Assembly: GCF_030864005.1 (NCBI RefSeq)
Contig: NZ_CP132976.1
Location: forward strand, 434,001 to 498,000
From: Achromobacter seleniivolatilans
GTDB taxonomy: Bacteria; Pseudomonadota; Gammaproteobacteria; Burkholderiales; Burkholderiaceae_B
DNA: 64,000 nucleotides
Reading direction: 5' to 3'
The notes under the pieces were generated by a model. That model was not told where the DNA came from. It saw only the letters and a program-made list of their open reading frames with translations, and ran no database searches. Below, one piece after another: positions 17,698-26,502 of the stretch. The position numbers and the translations under genes were made by a program. Position 1 is the first letter of the stretch. The number at the start of each line of letters is the position of its first letter.

Positions 17698-17826
17698 GCC
17701 TGCGGCGCACAAGGCGGCAACTGACGCAGGCGGTTCAATGACCGGCCGATTGCCAGTTTGCCCTAGCGCAATGTGGCAAGCGATGGCGCCGTCACGCCGT
17801 GGCAGCTAGCAGCGATAATGCCGCCC

Positions 17827-18252
17827 ATGACTTACCAACTACTCAAAATGGCCCACGTGGCGGCCGTCGTCGCCTGGATCTGCGGCTCGCTCTTTGTCTC
17901 CCTGTTTCTGTTGTCGTCGCAGCCGCAAGACAGCGACGAGGCGCCCAAGGAGCGCAAGATGCTTCGCGCCTTGCGCCGATGGACCTTGATGGTTACGACC
18001 CCCGCCATGGTGATCAGCTGGCTGATCGGCCTGCATCTGGCCATGACCTTCGGCTGGTTCGCCATGAACTGGATCTGGGTCAAGGTGGGATGTGCGCTGG
18101 CACTGTCGGCCTTGCTGGGCATCCAAAGCGCCGCGCTGCGCCGCATGGCCAACGGCAGCGCAAAGCGCCCGCCGATGGTGGACCTGTATGCGCCGTTCAC
18201 GGTCATTGCGTGCGCCGTCATTGTGACGCTGGTCGTCGTCAAACCCTTCTGA
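17827..18252 (+). CDS. CopD/HemJ-like integral membrane protein
   Basis: This encodes 141 residues from 17827; the ATG at 17818 is equally possible and neither has a good ribosome binding site. There are four predicted membrane helices. The first carries H in KMAHVAAVVAWICG. A basic loop, LRALRRWTLMVTTPAM, precedes the second, and helix three is WIWVKVGCALALSALLG. The arrangement of His/Arg/Lys at helix ends resembles the CopD/HemJ superfamily, whose members include protoporphyrinogen oxidase HemJ and copper-associated proteins. Which activity applies cannot be told. No haem genes are adjacent. Confidence 0.7.
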   Translation: MTYQLLKMAHVAAVVAWICGSLFVSLFLLSSQPQDSDEAPKERKMLRALRRWTLMVTTPAMVISWLIGLHLAMTFGWFAMNWIWVKVGCALALSALLGIQSAALRRMANGSAKRPPMVDLYAPFTVIACAVIVTLVVVKPF

Positions 18253-18403
18253 TTCCTGCAAGGCGCGCCAGGCGGCTTATTCTTCCTGGCGATATCCAAA
18301 GACGCCCGTAATAACGACTCAACCAAGTATTCGTTCGTGCCCGGCAGGGCCGTCCCTAGAATCGTCTCTCTCATAACTGAATTGACTTAGAGGCGGTTCC
18401 ATC

Positions 18404-19240
18404 ATGACTATCCGTGCATTCCTCGCCAGCCCTGCCACCTGGAAGCGCTTGCTTGGCGCCGTGCTGGCTTCCGCCGCCATGTTTCATGGTCCGGCGTTCT
18501 CCGCAGACCCGAAGCCGTTGAAGGTCGGCGTGCGCGGTGGTGTCGATGAACAGATCTGGGAAGTGGTGACCCAGGTTGCCAAGAAGAATGGACTGGCTGT
18601 CGAATCCGTTGTCATCACCGGCACCGCCAGCCCGAACGAGGCGCTGAACAACGGCGATCTGCAAGCCAATGCGTTCCAGCACATTCCCTTCTTGAACGAC
18701 CAGATCAAGCAGCGCGGCTACAAGATCGTCTCGGTGGCCAACACGCTGATCTCGCCGATCGCCTTCTATTCCAAGAAGTACAAGTCACTGAAAGACCTGC
18801 CGGATGGCGCAAAGGTCGGCATTCCCAATGACCCCAGCAACCAGACCCGCGCGCTGGTGATTCTGCGCGATCAGGGCCTGATCACATTGCGCGACGGCTT
18901 TGATCCGGCGACCGGCACGGCCACTCTGGCCGACGTGACGTCCAATCCCAAGAAGCTCAACTTCGTGGAAAGCGCATCGGTCGTGCTGGCACGCTCGCTG
19001 CCGGACGTGGACACCGCCGCCATCGTCAACAGCTTTGCGTATCAGGCCGGTCTGATCGCCACCCGCGACGGCATCGCCGTGGAGAAGAAGGAAAACAATC
19101 CCTACGTGAACATCATTGCGGTGCGTGAGCAGGACAAGAACGCGCCGTGGGTGCCCGAGCTGATCAAGGCTTATCACTCCGAAGAAGTGCGTCAGTTCAT
19201 TCTGAGCAAGTACGAAGGCTCGGTGATCCCGGTTTTCTAA
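18404..19240 (+). CDS. metQ: Methionine-binding protein (MetQ/NlpA family)
   Basis: This encodes 278 residues; the ATG at 18404 follows GAGGCGG. The body is NlpA/MetQ: KVGVRGG start of the mature chain, [17 protein letters not shown] near residue 90, and [20 protein letters not shown] near 140. It binds L-/D-methionine for import by MetNI, encoded next. Unusually there is no lipobox Cys. The leader ends PAFSADPKP, which looks like a signal-peptidase I site, so the protein should be soluble in the periplasm rather than a lipoprotein. It leads a metQ-metN-metI order, with the binding protein first. Confidence 0.9.
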   Translation: MTIRAFLASPATWKRLLGAVLASAAMFHGPAFSADPKPLKVGVRGGVDEQIWEVVTQVAKKNGLAVESVVITGTASPNEALNNGDLQANAFQHIPFLNDQIKQRGYKIVSVANTLISPIAFYSKKYKSLKDLPDGAKVGIPNDPSNQTRALVILRDQGLITLRDGFDPATGTATLADVTSNPKKLNFVESASVVLARSLPDVDTAAIVNSFAYQAGLIATRDGIAVEKKENNPYVNIIAVREQDKNAPWVPELIKAYHSEEVRQFILSKYEGSVIPVF

Positions 19241-19253
19241 ATCGGGCGGACGC

Positions 19254-20393
19254 ATGCGCGGCGTTTCCGCCGCGCGGGATAAGGCAATGATGCAACACGA
19301 ATTCTCGATCCCCGAGCCAGCTGTGGCGGCTGGTTCGTCTTCCGCGCAGGATGCGCATATCGTCTTCGAGGGGCTGCAAAAGCGCTATCAGAGCGCGCAG
19401 GGCACGGTTGACGCCTTGTCAGAAGTTTCGTTCTCTATCGCTCGCGGCGAAGTATTCGGCATCATCGGACGCAGCGGTGCGGGCAAGTCCACCTTGCTGC
19501 GCTCTATCAACATGTTGGAGCGGCCCAGTGCGGGCCGCGTGCTGGTCGACGGCGTGGACGTGGGCCAGTTGGATGAAAACGCGCTGGTGGGCCTGCGCCG
19601 CCGCATTGGCATGATCTTCCAGCACTTCAATCTGCTGTCCGCCAAAACCGTGTTCGAGAATGTCGCGCTGCCTTTGCGCGTGGCCGGTGTAAAGCCCGCT
19701 GCCGCCCGCGTCCGGGTAGAAGCCTTGCTGGACCTGGTGGGGCTGCGCGACAAGGCGGATGTGTACCCGTCCAAGCTGTCGGGCGGCCAGAAGCAACGCG
19801 TGGGCATTGCGCGTGCGCTGGTCCACAACCCGGAAATTCTGCTGTGTGACGAAGCAACGTCGGCGCTTGATCCCGAAACCACGCAATCGATCTTGGCCTT
19901 GCTGCTGGACATCAACCGCAAGCTGGGGCTGACCGTAGTGCTGATCACCCATGACATGGCTGTGATCCGCGAGGTCTGCCATCAGGTATTGGTGCTGGAC
20001 CGCGGCCGTAACGTCGAGCTGGGCGAAGTCTGGCGTGTGTTCGGCAATCCGCAGGCCGATGCCACGCGTGCGCTGTTGCGTCCGTTGCAGCATGACCTGC
20101 CGGCAGATCTGGCGGCCAAACTGGTGCCCGACCTGCAAGGCCGCGATGGCGTGGCCGTGCTGCGGCTGCGCTTTACGGGGCAGGGCCGCCCGGAAGGGGT
20201 GTCCTTGCAAGCGTTAGCCGCGATGGGGCCAGGCGCGACGCTGCTGCATGGCGGCCTGGACCGTCTGCGTGGCCACGCGCAAGGCAGTTTGCTGGTGTCC
20301 GTGCCTGCGGGCGCTCTACAAGAAGAGGCCGCGCGCGCTGCGCTGGTGGCCGATCAGATCAAGGTGCTGGGATATGTCGCTGCCGATGCTTGA
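19254..20393 (+). CDS. metN: Methionine ABC transporter ATP-binding protein MetN
   Basis: This encodes up to 379 residues; internal starts at 19287 and 19290 are also plausible. Walker A is GRSGAGKST (about residues 71-79). The ILMDL-type ABC core includes [12 protein letters not shown], the signature [15 protein letters not shown] and Walker [16 protein letters not shown]. The C-terminal part from about 290 is a NIL domain, which senses intracellular methionine and inhibits transport. It lies 13 bases after metQ and overlaps metI by 8 bases, so the three genes are probably one transcript. Confidence 0.92.
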   Translation: MRGVSAARDKAMMQHEFSIPEPAVAAGSSSAQDAHIVFEGLQKRYQSAQGTVDALSEVSFSIARGEVFGIIGRSGAGKSTLLRSINMLERPSAGRVLVDGVDVGQLDENALVGLRRRIGMIFQHFNLLSAKTVFENVALPLRVAGVKPAAARVRVEALLDLVGLRDKADVYPSKLSGGQKQRVGIARALVHNPEILLCDEATSALDPETTQSILALLLDINRKLGLTVVLITHDMAVIREVCHQVLVLDRGRNVELGEVWRVFGNPQADATRALLRPLQHDLPADLAAKLVPDLQGRDGVAVLRLRFTGQGRPEGVSLQALAAMGPGATLLHGGLDRLRGHAQGSLLVSVPAGALQEEAARAALVADQIKVLGYVAADA

Positions 20394-21030
20394 TAAGTAC
20401 TTGCAGGCTTTTCTGCAAACCCTGGCGATGGTGAGCGTGTCCGCCGTCATCGCGATTGTGTCGGGTCTGGCCCTGGCGGTCGTGCTGACGGTTACTGCAC
20501 CGGGCAATCTGTACCCCAAGCCGCGCTTGAACAAGGTGTTGTCGATCACGGTGAATACGTTCCGTGCGATTCCCTTCATTATTTTGCTGGTAGCCATGCT
20601 GCCATTTACGCGCTTTCTGGTGGGCACCACCTTGGGCACGTGGGCCGCGATTGTGCCGCTGTCTGCCAACCTGGTGCCGTTCTTTGCGCGTATTGCGCAG
20701 GTCAGTTTGAACGATGTGGACCATGGTCTGGTGGAAGCCGCGCGCGCCATGGGCTGCCGGCGCTGGCACATCGTGCGACACGTGCTCTTGCCAGAGGCGC
20801 TGCCCGGAATCATTGGCGGCATGACCGTCAGCGTCATCGCCATGATCAATGCGTCGGCCATGGCCGGCGCGGTGGGGGCGGGCGGCTTGGGCGATCTGGC
20901 CATCCGCTACGGCTACGAACGGTATGAAACCCGCGTGATGTTCGAGGTGATCGTGATCTTGATTGCGCTGGTGTCGATTGTGCAATTCACCGGCGAATGG
21001 CTGTCGCGCCGGGCCGACCATAAGCGTTGA
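20386..21030 (+). CDS. metI: Methionine ABC transporter permease MetI
   Basis: This encodes 214 residues from the ATG 20386, with 20374 an in-frame alternative. Both overlap the metN end, and longer readings from 20248 are frame shadow. Five membrane helices are expected. MetI features seen are [20 protein letters not shown], the EAA loop [20 protein letters not shown] that docks on MetN, and the terminal [17 protein letters not shown]. It completes the methionine importer. A PLP enzyme of sulfur amino acid metabolism follows 74 bases downstream. Confidence 0.9.
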   Translation: MLDKYLQAFLQTLAMVSVSAVIAIVSGLALAVVLTVTAPGNLYPKPRLNKVLSITVNTFRAIPFIILLVAMLPFTRFLVGTTLGTWAAIVPLSANLVPFFARIAQVSLNDVDHGLVEAARAMGCRRWHIVRHVLLPEALPGIIGGMTVSVIAMINASAMAGAVGAGGLGDLAIRYGYERYETRVMFEVIVILIALVSIVQFTGEWLSRRADHKR

Positions 21031-21103
21031 AGGCAGGCGGAAGGGCCCGGATTTTCCGGCAGTGCCCACCGCTTTTGCGATATTTGAATATAGGAGTTCT
21101 GAT

Positions 21104-22294
21104 ATGTCCGATGACCTGCATCATGGCTTTGCCACCCGCGCGATTCACCTGGGTTACGACCCGTTGGATGAGCAAGGCGCGCTGTCGCCGCCGCTGTACC
21201 TGACGTCCACCTACACGCAGGACAGCATCGAGGCATTCGATCAGATCCGGTTGGGTGAAAAGCAGGGGTATGTCTATGGCCGCACGCGCAATCCCACGCA
21301 GGCGCTGCTGGAAGAGCGGTTGGCGTCACTGGAAGGCGCCGAAGCCGGTGTCGTGACGGCCTCGGGCATGGCCGCGATTTCCGCGACCCTGTTCTCGCTC
21401 CTGAAGAGCGGCGATGAAATCGTGGTCGACCAGATCGTCTACGGCACGGCCTTTACCTTGTTTACGCAAGGGTTGACGCGCTTTGGCGTGACGGCGGTAT
21501 TTGCCGACTTCACGCGGCCCGAAACCGTTGCTGCCGCCATCGGCCCCAATACCCGCGCAGTCTATTTTGAAACCCCGGCGAACCCCAATCTGCGCCTGGT
21601 CGACATTGCCGCCGTCTCAGCCATTGCTCGGGCCAAGGGCTTGTTGACCATCGTGGACAACACGTTTGCCACCCCGGTTCTGCAACGTCCGATTGAGCAT
21701 GGCGCAGACATCGTGCTGCATTCCGCCACGAAGTATCTGGGCGGTCATGGCGATCTGCTGGCCGGCGCGGTGCTGGGGCGCAAAGAACATATCGACGCGA
21801 TCCGGCTCCAGGGCCTGCGCTACTTTACGGGCGCCACGTTGTCGCCCTTTACCGCATTCCTGGTGTTGCGCGGAATCAAGACGCTGGAACTGCGTGTGCA
21901 GCGCCATAGCGAATCCGCATTGAAGGTGGCCAAGTTGTTGCGCGAGCATCGCAATGTGGCTGACGTGTTTTATCCCGGGCTGGCGGGCACGGCGGGCGCC
22001 GATATCGCGCTGCGCCAGCAGGCCGCGGGCGGCGGTCTGGTGGCGTTTGAACTGAAGGGCGGCCTGACCGCGGGCCGAACGCTGCTCAACAGCCTGAAGC
22101 TGGCGCGGATCGCCGTCAGTTTGGGTGATCCTGAAACGCTGATTCAGCATCCCGCGTCGATGACGCATGCCAGCTACTCCGCAGAAGATCGCGAGAAGTA
22201 TGGATTGTCCGAAGGGCTGCTGCGTCTGTCCGTGGGATTGGAAACGCCGGAAGATATTCTCGCGGATCTTAAGCAGGGGCTGGACCGGGTGTAG
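21104..22294 (+). CDS. PLP-dependent transsulfuration enzyme (Cys/Met metabolism family)
   Basis: The ATG at 21104 has TAGGAGTT upstream, giving 396 residues; an ORF start at 20963 inside metI is rejected. The Cys/Met metabolism fold is clear: YGRTRNPTQ phosphate-binding region near residue 60, ASGMAAISATLFSLL, DNTFATPVLQRP with the PLP-ring Asp, and SATKYLGGHGD with the Schiff-base lysine. The C-terminal SLGDPETLIQHPASMTH is shared by cystathionine gamma-synthase/lyase, O-acyl-homoserine sulfhydrylase and methionine gamma-lyase. Context with metQNI suggests methionine synthesis or recycling, but the reaction cannot be chosen from sequence alone. Confidence 0.88.
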   Translation: MSDDLHHGFATRAIHLGYDPLDEQGALSPPLYLTSTYTQDSIEAFDQIRLGEKQGYVYGRTRNPTQALLEERLASLEGAEAGVVTASGMAAISATLFSLLKSGDEIVVDQIVYGTAFTLFTQGLTRFGVTAVFADFTRPETVAAAIGPNTRAVYFETPANPNLRLVDIAAVSAIARAKGLLTIVDNTFATPVLQRPIEHGADIVLHSATKYLGGHGDLLAGAVLGRKEHIDAIRLQGLRYFTGATLSPFTAFLVLRGIKTLELRVQRHSESALKVAKLLREHRNVADVFYPGLAGTAGADIALRQQAAGGGLVAFELKGGLTAGRTLLNSLKLARIAVSLGDPETLIQHPASMTHASYSAEDREKYGLSEGLLRLSVGLETPEDILADLKQGLDRV

Positions 22295-22754
22295 CCGGTT
22301 GCGTGCCGGGTGGCTGGTTGGCGTCGCGCCGCCACGCCACCCATTCCCCTTCGCCGTCATAGTGGCGCAGGCCGCGGGCGGCGGTAGCCAGCCCTGCCCG
22401 CAGCACTGCCATGTCCAGTCCCGGCAGGTTGTGCAGCAGGGCCGGCGGCAGATGGTCGATGTCCAGCACGCGTTCGTCGAAATCCATCCGCATCATTGTG
22501 CCGCCGTCAGAGGGCACGCGGATGAACCACAGGCTTTCCATATAGTCACCGAACCAGGGGTCGGGATAGATCGCCTGCGTGAATACAAATCCGAACTCTT
22601 GAATGTCGGCCCAGGGCCAGAATTCCTGTATACCCATCGCGCGCGCCAGTTCGCTGCTGCGCGTGAAGCCGGCGTCATCAAATCGCACGGTTTCGCGCAA
22701 CGGATCTTCAGGGGGCGGCGGGCCATTCAAGAACCGCTTGATGCGTGACCACAT
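22269..22754 (-). CDS. Hypothetical protein
   Basis: This encodes 161 residues, convergent with and overlapping the end of the PLP-enzyme gene by 26 bases. The start MWSRIKRFLNGPPPPEDP is followed by a compact, acidic, Trp/Phe-rich region (GIQEFWPWADIQEFGFVF, WFGDYMESLWFIRVP) and a proline-rich tail. There is no signal peptide or membrane helix. The pattern resembles small cytosolic proteins of unknown function found singly in Bordetella-type genomes. No family was recognised. Confidence 0.6.
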   Translation of the reverse strand: MWSRIKRFLNGPPPPEDPLRETVRFDDAGFTRSSELARAMGIQEFWPWADIQEFGFVFTQAIYPDPWFGDYMESLWFIRVPSDGGTMMRMDFDERVLDIDHLPPALLHNLPGLDMAVLRAGLATAARGLRHYDGEGEWVAWRRDANQPPGTQPATPGPAPA

Positions 22755-22948
22755 GCTATGTGCAGGCCGGGTGGGAATGAGACTGCGCCAGTGTAGCGGT
22801 GCCGCAGGCTACAAAAATGTTACAAGCTTTGATTCACATCAATTCCGCCTAGGTCCGGGCAGGTTAGGGTAGTGGTTTTGCCTGACGAGTCGCCGGCGAC
22901 TAGCTGGCCAGCGCGGGTGAGATGACAAGCGCAGCAAGGATCAGATTC

Positions 22949-24202
22949 ATGACAGACAAGACACCGCAATCCGACGAACAAGAAGTTGCCGCCGCGCCGA
23001 GTAAGCGCGCGGCCGGCGCGCAGAGCGCCGCCAAGCGCACCAGCAGCACGCGACGCGCGGCAGGAAACGGCGCCAAGGTTGTAGAGGCGGTGGCAGTAGC
23101 CCGCCAACCGCGCAAGGCCGTGAAGGCCGCCAAATCCGTCAAGACTGCGCAACCCGCATCCCCCGAACTGGCAGATTTGCCAGCCATTGAACCGGCTCTT
23201 CGTGCCCGCAAGCGTGTGGTGGCCCGCGAAGATGCCGCGCATCAGGAAACGGTGTCCGTGCTTGCCGATATCGCGCGGCGCTACAGCGTTGGCGCGCAGG
23301 GTCAGGCGCACGAAGCCTTGCGCTCGGTCATTGAAGAACTGTCGCCAGACGACGCCCGCGCCGTGCATCGCGCATTGCTGGATGCCAACACGCAAGCGCC
23401 TGGCAGCCGTCGCAATCCGGATGAAGAACTGGCGGTGGATTGGCGCGAAGGTATTTATCCGTATCGCCACCGCATGCTGCGCCGCAATTACGAAAAACAG
23501 AAGTACCAGCTGCAAGTTGAATTGCTGAAGCTGCAAGCGTGGGTCAAGGCTACCGGCCAGCGCGTTGTGATCTTGTTCGAAGGCCGCGACGCGGCAGGCA
23601 AGGGCGGCACCATCAAGCGCATGATGGAACACTTGAATCCTCGTGGCGCCCGCGTGGTCGCCCTGGAAAAACCGTCTGACACGGAAAAAGGCCAATGGTA
23701 TTTCCAGCGCTATGTGCAGCATCTGCCCACGGCAGGCGAGATCGTGATGTTCGACCGCTCCTGGTACAACCGCGCCGGTGTCGAGCGGGTAATGGGCTTC
23801 TGCTCGCAGCAGGAATACCTGGATTTCCTGCGGCAGGTGCCGGACTTTGAGCGTCACCTGGTTTCCAGCGGCATCCACCTGGTCAAATTCTGGTTTTCGG
23901 TCAGCCAGGAAGAGCAGCGCCGCCGCTTCCTGGAGCGCAAGGTCCATCCGCTCAAGCAATGGAAGTTGAGCCCGGTGGACCTGGCGTCGCTAGACAAGTG
24001 GGATGACTACACACGCGCCAAGGAAGCAATGTTCGCGCATACGGATACTGCGGACGCGCCGTGGATCGTGGTCAAGTCGGATTGCAAGAAGCGCGCCCGG
24101 ATCAACGCGATGCGTTATATGTTGAGCCGGCTGCCCTACGAGGGCAAGAGCAGCGACCCCGGCATGGCGATGGATTCGCTGATCGTGGGCCGCGCGCTGT
24201 AA
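22949..24202 (+). CDS. ppk2: Polyphosphate kinase 2 with basic N-terminal extension
   Basis: The ATG at 22949 is preceded by AAGGA, giving 417 residues; the start at 22922 lacks this. The kinase core starts near residue 160 (WREGIYPYRHRMLRRNYE). Walker A is FEGRDAAGKGGT (about 208-219). The lid/Walker B region is KGQWYFQRYVQHLP and VMFDRSWYNRAGVERVMGF. PPK2 interconverts polyphosphate and nucleoside di/triphosphates. The first 90 residues are Ala/Lys/Arg-rich and look disordered. They are not needed for the fold and may bind polyphosphate or nucleic acid; that part is inference. Confidence 0.93.
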   Translation: MTDKTPQSDEQEVAAAPSKRAAGAQSAAKRTSSTRRAAGNGAKVVEAVAVARQPRKAVKAAKSVKTAQPASPELADLPAIEPALRARKRVVAREDAAHQETVSVLADIARRYSVGAQGQAHEALRSVIEELSPDDARAVHRALLDANTQAPGSRRNPDEELAVDWREGIYPYRHRMLRRNYEKQKYQLQVELLKLQAWVKATGQRVVILFEGRDAAGKGGTIKRMMEHLNPRGARVVALEKPSDTEKGQWYFQRYVQHLPTAGEIVMFDRSWYNRAGVERVMGFCSQQEYLDFLRQVPDFERHLVSSGIHLVKFWFSVSQEEQRRRFLERKVHPLKQWKLSPVDLASLDKWDDYTRAKEAMFAHTDTADAPWIVVKSDCKKRARINAMRYMLSRLPYEGKSSDPGMAMDSLIVGRAL

Positions 24203-24205
24203 GGG

Positions 24206-24559
24206 TCAGGCGCCCAGCACCTGGAGATTCAGCGTGTAGCTGCGGCCCAGCCATACCGCGCAGTCGCGGTGGTCGCGCAGCGAGTTTCCGGTGTTGGGAT
24301 GCATGAAGACATCCAGCGCCCCGTGGTTCAGGATCAGCCAAGCCGAGATCTCGGCATAGTGCGCCGGAGTGAATGCAACCTGATAGCTCCATTGCGGATG
24401 TGGACCAACGGGGCGCTCGTGGAAGCGCCCCATTTCCATTTTGCCGTCGAACTGCGCGACGATGCGTTCGCGCAATGCAAACGCCGCATCTCGGCTGGCG
24501 GCGTCGAAGTACACATGGGCATGCCAACTGCCGATATCTGTCACGGCTATTTCGTTCAT
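24206..24559 (-). CDS. DOPA 4,5-dioxygenase-like protein
   Basis: This encodes 117 residues from the ATG at 24559; longer readings begin inside the neighbouring gene. The protein is small and cytosolic. It shows the pattern of the DOPA-dioxygenase family (aromatic ring-cleavage, ferredoxin-like fold): WHAHVYFD at residues about 11-18, MGRFHERPVGPHPQWSYQV around 42-60 and DVFMHPNTGN around 82-91, with histidines as likely metal ligands. Bacterial homologues are mostly uncharacterised, so substrate is open. It is convergent with ppk2 (4 bases apart). Confidence 0.82.
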   Translation of the reverse strand: MNEIAVTDIGSWHAHVYFDAASRDAAFALRERIVAQFDGKMEMGRFHERPVGPHPQWSYQVAFTPAHYAEISAWLILNHGALDVFMHPNTGNSLRDHRDCAVWLGRSYTLNLQVLGA

Positions 24560-24575
24560 GGTGTTCTCGAAAGGT

Positions 24576-24953
24576 TCAGCCGCCAGCGCGCTTGGCGCGG
24601 TGGCCTTGTTTGGCCAGTGTGTCGAGGATGCGCTCGCAGTGGTCGCCTTGCACTTCAATCACGCCATCTTTGACCGTTCCTCCTGACCCGCAGGCGGTGC
24701 GCAGCAGCTTACCCAAGACGGCCAGTGCTTCTGCATCCAGCGGCAGTCCCCGGACCACGGTCACACTTTTTCCGCCGCGGCCCTTCGTCTCGCGGGACAC
24801 GCGCGCTACGCCGTCGCCCGCCGGTACTGCACGGGCGGCTTGCTTGCACAGGCATTGCGCAAGCGGTTTACGGCAATCGGGACACATACGGCCGGTCTCG
24901 GTCGAATAGACCAGGCCGCCTGTTGAGCTGTTTCTCATGGTGGGCTTGCGCAA
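24576..24953 (-). CDS. yciH: YciH/SUI1-family translation initiation factor-like protein
   Basis: This encodes 125 residues (or 120 from a second ATG at 24938). The N-terminus has a short Cys-rich segment, MCPDCRKPLAQCLC. Residues about 55-125 are a SUI1/eIF1-like domain with GRGGKSVTVVRGLPL and CGSGGTVKDGVIEVQGDH, which includes the conserved G-T-V-K-D-G loop. YciH can discriminate initiation complexes in vitro in E. coli. It lies in a minus-strand run with Hsp15 upstream and the dioxygenase-like gene downstream. Confidence 0.88.
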   Translation of the reverse strand: MRKPTMRNSSTGGLVYSTETGRMCPDCRKPLAQCLCKQAARAVPAGDGVARVSRETKGRGGKSVTVVRGLPLDAEALAVLGKLLRTACGSGGTVKDGVIEVQGDHCERILDTLAKQGHRAKRAGG

Positions 24954-24974
24954 GAATTTATTGGAGCATGCTGC

Positions 24975-25355
24975 CTATTTTCCGCGCATCTGATCAATCA
25001 GACGGCGGTCACGTTTGGTGGGCCTGCCGGTTTCTATTCCCAAGGCAGGTTCCGGGGCCAGCCGCCGCATCTCGGCCGCGCGTTCGCGCGCGGCAATGCT
25101 TTCAGGAGTTTCTTCGTACAACTGCCGCGCGACCGGAGCGGGCCCGCGCACGCCGCTGATTGCCACAACGCGCACATGCAGGGCGGGATCGTCTTTGCGT
25201 ACAGTGATCAGATCGCCCGGGGCGACTTCGCGTGAGGGCTTGGCCGCCTGGTCGTTCACGTAGACCCGGCCTTTGCCGATCTCTTGCACCGCCAGGCTGC
25301 GCGTCTTGTAGAAACGGGCGGCCCAAAGCCATTTATCGAGTCGAATCTTGTCCAT
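24975..25355 (-). CDS. hslR: Hsp15, S4-domain RNA-binding heat-shock protein
   Basis: This encodes 126 residues. The start MDKIRLDKWLWAARFYKTRS is the S4 RNA-binding domain, continuing to about residue 60 (GKGRVYVNDQAAKPSREV). A basic C-terminal tail contains RRLIDQMRGK. Hsp15 binds free 50S subunits carrying a nascent chain and helps recycle stalled ribosomes. It is the first gene of the three-gene minus-strand run. Length and order match the family, so the call is firm. Confidence 0.93.
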   Translation of the reverse strand: MDKIRLDKWLWAARFYKTRSLAVQEIGKGRVYVNDQAAKPSREVAPGDLITVRKDDPALHVRVVAISGVRGPAPVARQLYEETPESIAARERAAEMRRLAPEPALGIETGRPTKRDRRLIDQMRGK

Positions 25356-25439
25356 CGTGCAGGTTCCAGCGAGTTTCGGCGGAGGGCGGGGCTACCAAGC
25401 CTCCTGAAGCCGCCATGATAGCGCCGGAGTCGCAATCGC

Positions 25440-25470
25440 AAAAAAAAGCGGCGCTCGGTCAGAGCGCCGC
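25440..25470 (-). terminator. Rho-independent terminator of the Bug/amidohydrolase operon
   Basis: On the minus strand GCGGCGCTC and GAGCGCCGC form a perfect 9-bp stem with a 5-base loop, followed by a run of 8 T. It lies 43 bases after the stop of the Bug-protein gene at 25513. Confidence 0.92.
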
Positions 25471-25512
25471 AATACCGGGTATCCGGCAACCGGGCCTAGG
25501 ACCCGGCAGTAC

Positions 25513-26502
25513 TCAATCCAGTGCCAGATTGGCTTCCTTGACCACACGTTGCCACTTGGTGATCTCGTTGCGGCGGAACGTGTCCAATTCGGCAGGCGTG
25601 GACCCGATGGGCTCCGCGCCGATGCCAGCCAGTTGTTCGGCAATCGCCGGGTCCTTCAGCACCTTGGCCAGCGCTTGCGAGACTTTCTCGACAATGGCGG
25701 GCGGCGTGCCAGCGGGGGCGAACACGGCATTCCATTCATACGTCTCGTAGCCCGGCACGCCCGATTCCGCGATGGTGGGCAGATCGGGGGCAGCCTTGGA
25801 ACGTTCCAGTCCGCCTACGGCAACGGCGCGCAATTTGCCGTTCTTCACGTGTTGCCACGCAGAACCCATGCTGGCGAACATGACGGGCACCTGTCCCGAC
25901 ATCACATCAATCATGGCCGGGCCGCCGCCCTTGTACGCCACGTGCTGCAACTGTGTCTTGGCCAGCAGGTTGAAGAGTTCACCGGCCAGATGCTGGGCAG
26001 AGCCGGGGCCGGCCGACGCAAAGTACACGTGGTCCTTGGCGCCGGGCTGGCCCAGCTTGATCAGGTCGGCCACCGTCTTGACTTCATACGACGGGGTGAC
26101 GACCAGCACGTTGGGCACGCGCAGCAACAAGGACACAGGCGCAAAGGCGGTCAGCGTGTCGAACTGCATCTTGGAATGCAGCGCAGGATTCTGCGCGTGG
26201 TTGGATGCGTCCAGCATCAGGGTGTAGCCGTCGGGTTGCGCCTTGGCGACGACCGCGCCGCCGATCATGCCGCCCGCGCCGCCCCGGTTTTCAATGACCA
26301 CGGGCTGGCCCAGTTCGGCGGCCAGCTTGGGGCCGATCAGGCGCGCCACCACGTCCACGGTGCCACCGGGCGGATAGGTCACGACCAGCGTGACGGCGCG
26401 TTCGGGATAGGCGGCAGATGCGGCGCCCGCAGCGCCTGCCAACAGGCCAGCGGCGATGAGCAGGCTGCCGCGGCGTGCCAGTTTTTCGAATAATTGGGTC
26501 AT
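25513..26502 (-). CDS. Tripartite tricarboxylate transporter (Bug) binding protein
   Basis: This encodes 329 residues from the ATG at 26502, after GGAGACAAAAC; the long upstream extension overlaps another gene and is not real. A signal peptide ends ASA-AYPERA. Bug/TctC hallmarks are VTYPPGGTVDVVARLIG (about 40-56), IENRGGAGGMIG, and LDASNHAQNP. Periplasmic Bug proteins bind carboxylates or amides. As usual in Bordetella-type bacteria no TctA/TctB gene is adjacent, so the partner is elsewhere or missing. It overlaps the amidohydrolase gene by 4 bases (ATGA), so the bound ligand may be related to that enzyme's substrate. Confidence 0.92.
   Translation of the reverse strand: MTQLFEKLARRGSLLIAAGLLAGAAGAASAAYPERAVTLVVTYPPGGTVDVVARLIGPKLAAELGQPVVIENRGGAGGMIGGAVVAKAQPDGYTLMLDASNHAQNPALHSKMQFDTLTAFAPVSLLLRVPNVLVVTPSYEVKTVADLIKLGQPGAKDHVYFASAGPGSAQHLAGELFNLLAKTQLQHVAYKGGGPAMIDVMSGQVPVMFASMGSAWQHVKNGKLRAVAVGGLERSKAAPDLPTIAESGVPGYETYEWNAVFAPAGTPPAIVEKVSQALAKVLKDPAIAEQLAGIGAEPIGSTPAELDTFRRNEITKWQRVVKEANLALD

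Noticed and set aside
18253..18403. Possible SAM or SAH riboswitch ahead of metQ
   Set aside because: No conserved riboswitch core or strong stem was found in the 150-base leader.
20248..20385. Longer start of metI at 20248
   Set aside because: The extra 46 residues are the out-of-frame reading of metN and contain no membrane segment.
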